DNA from: Sphingomonadaceae bacterium
Lineage (GTDB): Bacteria; Pseudomonadota; Alphaproteobacteria; Sphingomonadales; Sphingomonadaceae
Assembly: GCA_947472735.1 (NCBI GenBank)
Contig: CANJBY010000001.1
Location: forward strand, 62,001 to 126,000
DNA length: 64,000 nucleotides
Reading direction: 5' to 3'
Shown: one piece after another, positions 59,512-64,000 of the stretch
How positions within the stretch are numbered: the stretch's first letter is position 1
Layout: each line of letters opens with the position of its first letter
Notes under the pieces: model-generated
The model's database searches: none
What the model saw: the letters and a program-made list of their open reading frames with translations, nothing else
Told to the model about the DNA's origin: nothing
Position numbers and translations under genes: made by a program

Positions 59512-60345
59512 CTAGCGAAGCCTCGCTGCGTGCCACGCGACATGCTCGGCCATGAAGGTCGAGATGAAGTAATAGGAATGGTCGTAACCCGGCTGCATCC
59601 GGATCGTCGCCGGGATGCCAGCCTGTTCGCAGGCATCGACCAGCAGCTGCGTCTTGAGCTGATCGGCCAGGAAATTGTCGCCTTCGCCCTGATCGACCAG
59701 CAAGTCAGGCAGACGGGCGCCATCCTCGATCAGCGCACAGGCGTCATACTGCCGCCAGCCGGCCTTGTCGGCGCCGATGTAGCCGGTCAGGGCCTTTTTG
59801 CCCCAAGGGCAGTTCAGCGGTGAGACGATCGGCGCGAAAGCCGAGACCGAGCGGAACCGCCCGGGATTGCGCAGCGCGATGGTCAGTGCACCGTGCCCGC
59901 CCATCGAATGCCCGGTGACACCCTGCCGTCCCAGGTCCGCCATCGGGAACTCGGCGCCGATCAGCGCCGGGAGTTCCTGCTCGATGTAGGAGCGCATGTG
60001 GAAATGCGTGGCCCACGGCGCTTCAGTCGCGTCGACGTAGAAGCCGGCGCCCTTGCCGAAGTCATAGCCTTCGTCGTCCGGCACGTCATCACCGCGGGGG
60101 GACGTGTCCGGCGCGACGAAGATGATCCCCGCCTCGGCACAAGCCCCACGGAATTCGCCTTTTTCGGTGACATTGGCATGGGTGCAGGTCAGCCCCGAAA
60201 GGTACCACAGCACCGGAAGCTTCGCCCCCGGTGCATGATCGGGCACGAAGACCGAGAAAGTCATCGGCGTGCCGGTCGCGGTCGACTGGTGGGTATAGAC
60301 CCCCTGCATACCGCCGTGGCTGCGATTAAGGCTGACCTGATCCAT
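59512..60345 (-). CDS. fghA: S-formylglutathione hydrolase
   Basis: PVLWYLSGLTCTHANVTEKGEFR...VTGHSMGGHGALTIALRNPGRFRSVSAFAPIVSP. Confidence 0.96.
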   Translation of the reverse strand: MDQVSLNRSHGGMQGVYTHQSTATGTPMTFSVFVPDHAPGAKLPVLWYLSGLTCTHANVTEKGEFRGACAEAGIIFVAPDTSPRGDDVPDDEGYDFGKGAGFYVDATEAPWATHFHMRSYIEQELPALIGAEFPMADLGRQGVTGHSMGGHGALTIALRNPGRFRSVSAFAPIVSPLNCPWGKKALTGYIGADKAGWRQYDACALIEDGARLPDLLVDQGEGDNFLADQLKTQLLVDACEQAGIPATIRMQPGYDHSYYFISTFMAEHVAWHAARLR

Positions 60346-60351
60346 GTTAGC

Positions 60352-60726
60352 TCAGCCCAGCTGGCAGAACGTGCAAAGCTTGTTGCCGTCCGGGTCGCGC
60401 AGATAGGCGCCATAGGCATTGCCCGGAGCCTGAGGACGCGGTCCGGGGGCGCCTTCGCAAGTGCCGCCATTGGCGATGCCGGCGGCGTGCCAGGCATCAA
60501 CCTGTTCCTTGTTGGCGGCCGCGAAGCCGATCGTTCCGCCGTTGGCGGAAGTTGCAGGCTCACCATTGCCAGGAGCACCGACGCCGAAGGCGCCGCCGTT
60601 GTGCTGGTAGAAAGCTCGGCCGTTGTGCTCGGCACCGGCGTTGCCGCCCAGTGCCTGGAAGCAGGCGTCGTAGAACTGCTTGGCCTTGGCGACGTCGTTG
60701 GAGCCGACCATTACGTGGGTATACAT
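60352..60726 (-). CDS. VOC family protein (tandem copy 1)
   Basis: MYTHVMVGSNDVAKAKQFYDACFQALGG...YLRDPDGNKLCTF. Confidence 0.92.
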   Translation of the reverse strand: MYTHVMVGSNDVAKAKQFYDACFQALGGNAGAEHNGRAFYQHNGGAFGVGAPGNGEPATSANGGTIGFAAANKEQVDAWHAAGIANGGTCEGAPGPRPQAPGNAYGAYLRDPDGNKLCTFCQLG

Positions 60727-60773
60727 GATTAATCCTCTCTTGAGGGCTTGGGGGGGATGGAGGCCGACCGCGT

Positions 60774-61157
60774 TCACGCGGGTAGCTGGTAAATCGCGCA
60801 GAGCTTGTTCCCATCGGGATCGCGCAAATAGGCGGAAAAGACCTTGCTGGTCGGATAGGTGCGCTCGCCCGGAGGATCTTCAGCCGAAGTTCCGCCATTG
60901 GCGACCCCGGCATCATGCCAGGCGCGAACCTGTTCCACGCTGTCGAGATCAAGCGCGATGGTTCCACCGTTGGCAGGTGACGCGGGCTGACCGTTGATCG
61001 GCTTGCTGATCATCAGCCCTGCACCCTTGTTGCGATAGGCCAATGCTCCGCGCCAGTTTGGCTCGGCCGGCGGACAGCCCAGCACGCCCATGACCGCATC
61101 GTAGAACCGCTTTGACTGTTCAATATCGTTAGACCCAAGGACAACACTGCGAAACAT
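60774..61157 (-). CDS. VOC family protein (tandem copy 2)
   Basis: MFRSVVLGSNDIEQSKRFYDAVMGVLG...YLRDPDGNKLCAIY. Confidence 0.92.
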   Translation of the reverse strand: MFRSVVLGSNDIEQSKRFYDAVMGVLGCPPAEPNWRGALAYRNKGAGLMISKPINGQPASPANGGTIALDLDSVEQVRAWHDAGVANGGTSAEDPPGERTYPTSKVFSAYLRDPDGNKLCAIYQLPA

Positions 61158-61194
61158 GGCCAGGACTTTCAGTAGACTACATGATTGAGGCGAA

Positions 61195-61233
61195 GGCCGG
61201 CGCGCTCCGCCGAGGGAGCGATGCGCACCGGCC
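61195..61233. repeat. Imperfect inverted repeat between VOC copies 2 and 3
   Basis: GGCCGGCGCG (61195-61204) vs CGCACCGGCC (61224-61233), 9/10 complementary. Confidence 0.55.
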
Positions 61234-61250
61234 CTGTCGGGGCAAAGCCC

Positions 61251-61649
61251 TCAAACGAAGGTGTAAGCGCAAACCTTGTTGCCGGCGGGATCGCGCAGGT
61301 AGCCGGCGTAGGCGCCCGGCAAATGCCCGCGCGCGCCCGCGGCGCCTTCGTCGGTGCCGCCAGCGCCAAGACCGGCCGCATGGAAGGCATCGACCTCGGC
61401 CGGGGTGGCGGCAGCGAAACCGATCGTCACGCCATTGCCGGATGGAGCCTCGCCGTTACCCGGCTTGAGCACGAGGAACGCCGGCTTGTCCTTTCCGTAA
61501 AGGAAGCAGCTGTCGCCGAACGGGCCCATGTTCTTGATGCCCAGCGGTGCCAGTGCCGCGTCGTAGAATGCCGTCGACGCCGCCAGGTCGCTCGCGCCCA
61601 GGCAGGTATGCGAGAACACTTCGTTCCCTGAAATCACCGGATCAGCCAT
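61251..61649 (-). CDS. VOC family protein (tandem copy 3)
   Basis: NEVFSHTCLGASDLAASTAFYDAALAPLG...YLRDPAGNKVCAY. Confidence 0.92.
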   Translation of the reverse strand: MADPVISGNEVFSHTCLGASDLAASTAFYDAALAPLGIKNMGPFGDSCFLYGKDKPAFLVLKPGNGEAPSGNGVTIGFAAATPAEVDAFHAAGLGAGGTDEGAAGARGHLPGAYAGYLRDPAGNKVCAYTFV

Positions 61650-61674
61650 TGGTACTCTCCTCTCCCAACTTAAA

Positions 61675-62787
61675 TCAGAACACCACGACCGAGCGGATCG
61701 ACTTGCCCGCATGCATCAGTTCGAAGGCGTCGTTGATTTCTTCCAGCCCCATGACGTGGGTGATCATCGGGTCAATCTGGATCTTTCCGGACATGTACAT
61801 GTCGACGATCTTGGGCACGTCGGTGCGGCCCTTGGCCCCGCCGAACGCGGTGCCGCGCCAGTTACGGCCGGTGACCAGCTGAAACGGACGGGTGGCAATT
61901 TCCTTGCCGGCTTCGGCCACGCCGATGATGATCGAGGTACCCCAGCCGCGGTGGCAGGCTTCCAGTGCGGTGCGCATCACTTCGGTGTTGCCAGTGGCGT
62001 CGAAGGTATAGTCCGCGCCACCGTCAGTCATCTCCACGATCTTCGCGACGGTTTCTTCGCGGCTCAGGCCCTTGGAGTTGAGGAAGTCGGTCATGCCGAA
62101 CCTGCGGCCCCAATCCTCGCGATCAGGGTTGATGTCGACGCCGATGATCTTGCCTGCGCCGGCCAGCCGTGCGCCCTGGATCACGTTGAGCCCGATCCCG
62201 CCGAGCCCGAAGACCACGACATTGTCACCCACCTGCACCTTGGCGGTGTTGACCACGGCGCCTACGCCGGTGGTCACGCCGCAGCCGATGTAGCAGCTGG
62301 ACTGGAACGGCGCGTCCTCGCGGATCTTCGCCACAGCGATCTCGGGGAGCACGGTGAAGTTCGAGAAAGTCGAGCAGCCCATGTAATGGAAGATTGTCTG
62401 CCCCTTGTAGGAGAAGCGCGAGGTGCCGTCCGGCATCAGGCCCTGGCCCTGGGTCGCGCGGATCGCGGTGCACAGGTTGGTCTTGCCCGAGAGGCACGAC
62501 TTACACTGGCGGCATTCCGGGGTGTAAAGCGGGATCACGTGATCGCCCGGCTTTACCGAAGTCACCCCCGGGCCGACCTCGCGCACGATGCCGGCGCCCT
62601 CATGGCCGAGGATCGAAGGGAAGATGCCCTCGCTGTCCAACCCGTCGAGCGTATAGGCATCGGTGTGGCAGATGCCCGTCGCCATGATCTCGACCAGCAC
62701 TTCGCCCGCCTTGGGACCTTCAAGGTCCACTTCAACGATCTCGAGCGGCTGCTTGGGCGCAAATGCAACGGCGGCGCGGGTCTTCAT
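61675..62787 (-). CDS. adhC: S-(hydroxymethyl)glutathione dehydrogenase / class III alcohol dehydrogenase
   Basis: 370 aa; [60 protein letters not shown]. Confidence 0.97.
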   Translation of the reverse strand: MKTRAAVAFAPKQPLEIVEVDLEGPKAGEVLVEIMATGICHTDAYTLDGLDSEGIFPSILGHEGAGIVREVGPGVTSVKPGDHVIPLYTPECRQCKSCLSGKTNLCTAIRATQGQGLMPDGTSRFSYKGQTIFHYMGCSTFSNFTVLPEIAVAKIREDAPFQSSCYIGCGVTTGVGAVVNTAKVQVGDNVVVFGLGGIGLNVIQGARLAGAGKIIGVDINPDREDWGRRFGMTDFLNSKGLSREETVAKIVEMTDGGADYTFDATGNTEVMRTALEACHRGWGTSIIIGVAEAGKEIATRPFQLVTGRNWRGTAFGGAKGRTDVPKIVDMYMSGKIQIDPMITHVMGLEEINDAFELMHAGKSIRSVVVF

Positions 62788-62813
62788 CGCGAAACTCTCC
62801 TCTCAACCGGAAT

Positions 62814-62834
62814 TTTGTAGGCTGCGCTTACAAA
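62814..62834. promoter_or_regulatory. Operator-like palindrome TTTGTAGGC-TGC-GCTTACAAA upstream of adhC
   Basis: 8/9 arm complementarity, 27 bp before adhC start. Confidence 0.55.
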
Positions 62835-62937
62835 GCGGTAGCACTGGGCGTCAATGCCCCTGATTCCCCGGAGCGACATTGCGGCAGTCGCGACGGGGTT
62901 GCAAGCATCGCCCGCTCGTGTAGCCAAGGTCGGGTAA

Positions 62938-64000
62938 TGAAAGCATTGCGCGATCCGGATCATGTGCTCGCCGAAGGGCTTGCGGCGATCCGCGGACAAT
63001 TTCGTATTCCGGCCGGCTTTCCGGCACCGGTTCTGGCTGCTGCGGAAGCAGCGGCAATGCGATTTCCTGCAACCCTCGCGGACCGCACCGGCGTGCCGTT
63101 CGTCACGCTCGATCCGGCGACCTCCACCGATCTGGACCAGGCTTTCGCCATCGAAAAAATGGGTGCCGATCTCCTGCTTCACTATGCGATCGCCGATGTC
63201 GCCGGGTTCGTTACCAACGGCGACCCGATCGACGCCGAAGCGTGGCAGCGAGGCGCCACGACCTACCTCCCGGACGGCAAGGCGGGGCTCTACCCGCCGG
63301 TGCTGGCTGAGCGCCACGCCAGTCTCTTGCCCGACGGTCCGCGCCCGGCGGTAATCTTTACGACCCGGGTCGCCCCACACGGCGCAGTCAAGTTGCAGGG
63401 CGTGGAGCGCGCCATCATCCGCAGCCGTGCCAAGCTTGCCTATGATGCCGTGCGCGACGCCGATCTGCCCGCCGGCTTTGCCGAACTGGCCGATCGGATC
63501 ACCGCCGCAGAGGCGCAGCGCGGCGCTGCGCGCACGGATCCGCCCGAACAGGAAGTGGAGCGCGACGCCACCGGGCACTTTACGCTCACCCTGCGGCCGC
63601 AGCTGCTGTCCGAGCGGCGCAACGCCGCACTCTCGCTTGCGACCAACCTGGCCGTGGCCGATGCGCTTTATGCCGCCGGCACCGGCCTGTTCCGAGTGAT
63701 GCCTGCGCCCGATGCCCGGTCCGTGGCGCTGCTACGGCAGACCGCCAAGGCCTTTGGACTCGACTGGCCCGCAGCCGCAGCGCTGGCTGATTTCGAGCAC
63801 GGGCTCGATCCCGGCAACCCGCGCCACGCCGCTTTCCTGCTGGCCGCACGGCGCGCCGGAAATGGCGCTTCCTACCAGCCCTATATCCCTGGTGTGGTGC
63901 CCTGGCACGCGGCGATGGCGGCGACCTACGCCCATGCCACGGCACCCTTGCGGCGTCTTGCGGACCGCTATGTGGTGCAGGCAGCATTGGCAGTGGCCAA
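62938..64000 (+). CDS. RNB-domain ribonuclease (RNase II/R family), 3' end runs off window
   Basis: MKALRDPDHVLAEGLAAIRGQFRIP...VTLDPATSTDLDQAFAIEK...LLHYAIADVAGFV...ATAPLRRLADRYV. Confidence 0.93.

Overview
This is a high-GC alphaproteobacterial chromosome segment. The gene content (gapR, cycM, fds formate dehydrogenase, TonB receptor, phasin/PhaC) points to a sphingomonad, which is inference. It is mostly core and housekeeping genes: ruvC (partial), yebC, gapR, pyk, a TonB-dependent receptor, yggS, thiE, ftsK, ald, oligopeptidase B, Xaa-Pro aminopeptidase, an EF-hand protein with a two-component system, an M1 peptidase, a HerA-like ATPase, pabBC, aminotransferases, rluA-type, arfB, lipB, pheA, cycM, rlmE, ppx, tRNA-Gln(CUG), LOG, thiD, glmM, lptFG, clpS, phasin, phaC. 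A colinear 9.8-kb formaldehyde-to-formate-to-CO2 block follows (adhC, three VOC genes, fghA, lysR, fdsG, fdsB, mobA, fdsA, fdsD), then a partial RNB-family ribonuclease. I saw no rRNA, CRISPR array, IS element or prophage. Main points for a second look: (1) three reading-frame-broken genes (ald, a HAD hydrolase, a HerA/YjgR-type ATPase), two with junctions consistent with deletion between short direct repeats; (2) a divergent pair of a YghO/BcerS-like N-acyltransferase and a fatty-acid desaturase, a candidate sphingolipid locus; (3) a tandem triplet of VOC proteins inside the glutathione-formaldehyde operon, with duplicated LysR-type operators and a palindrome before adhC; (4) a His/Met-rich EF-hand protein with a two-component system and 10-bp tandem boxes upstream; (5) a PhaR-like operator pair around the phasin promoter; (6) a LacI-type operator in the TonB receptor promoter; (7) a hairpin at the pyk ribosome-binding site.
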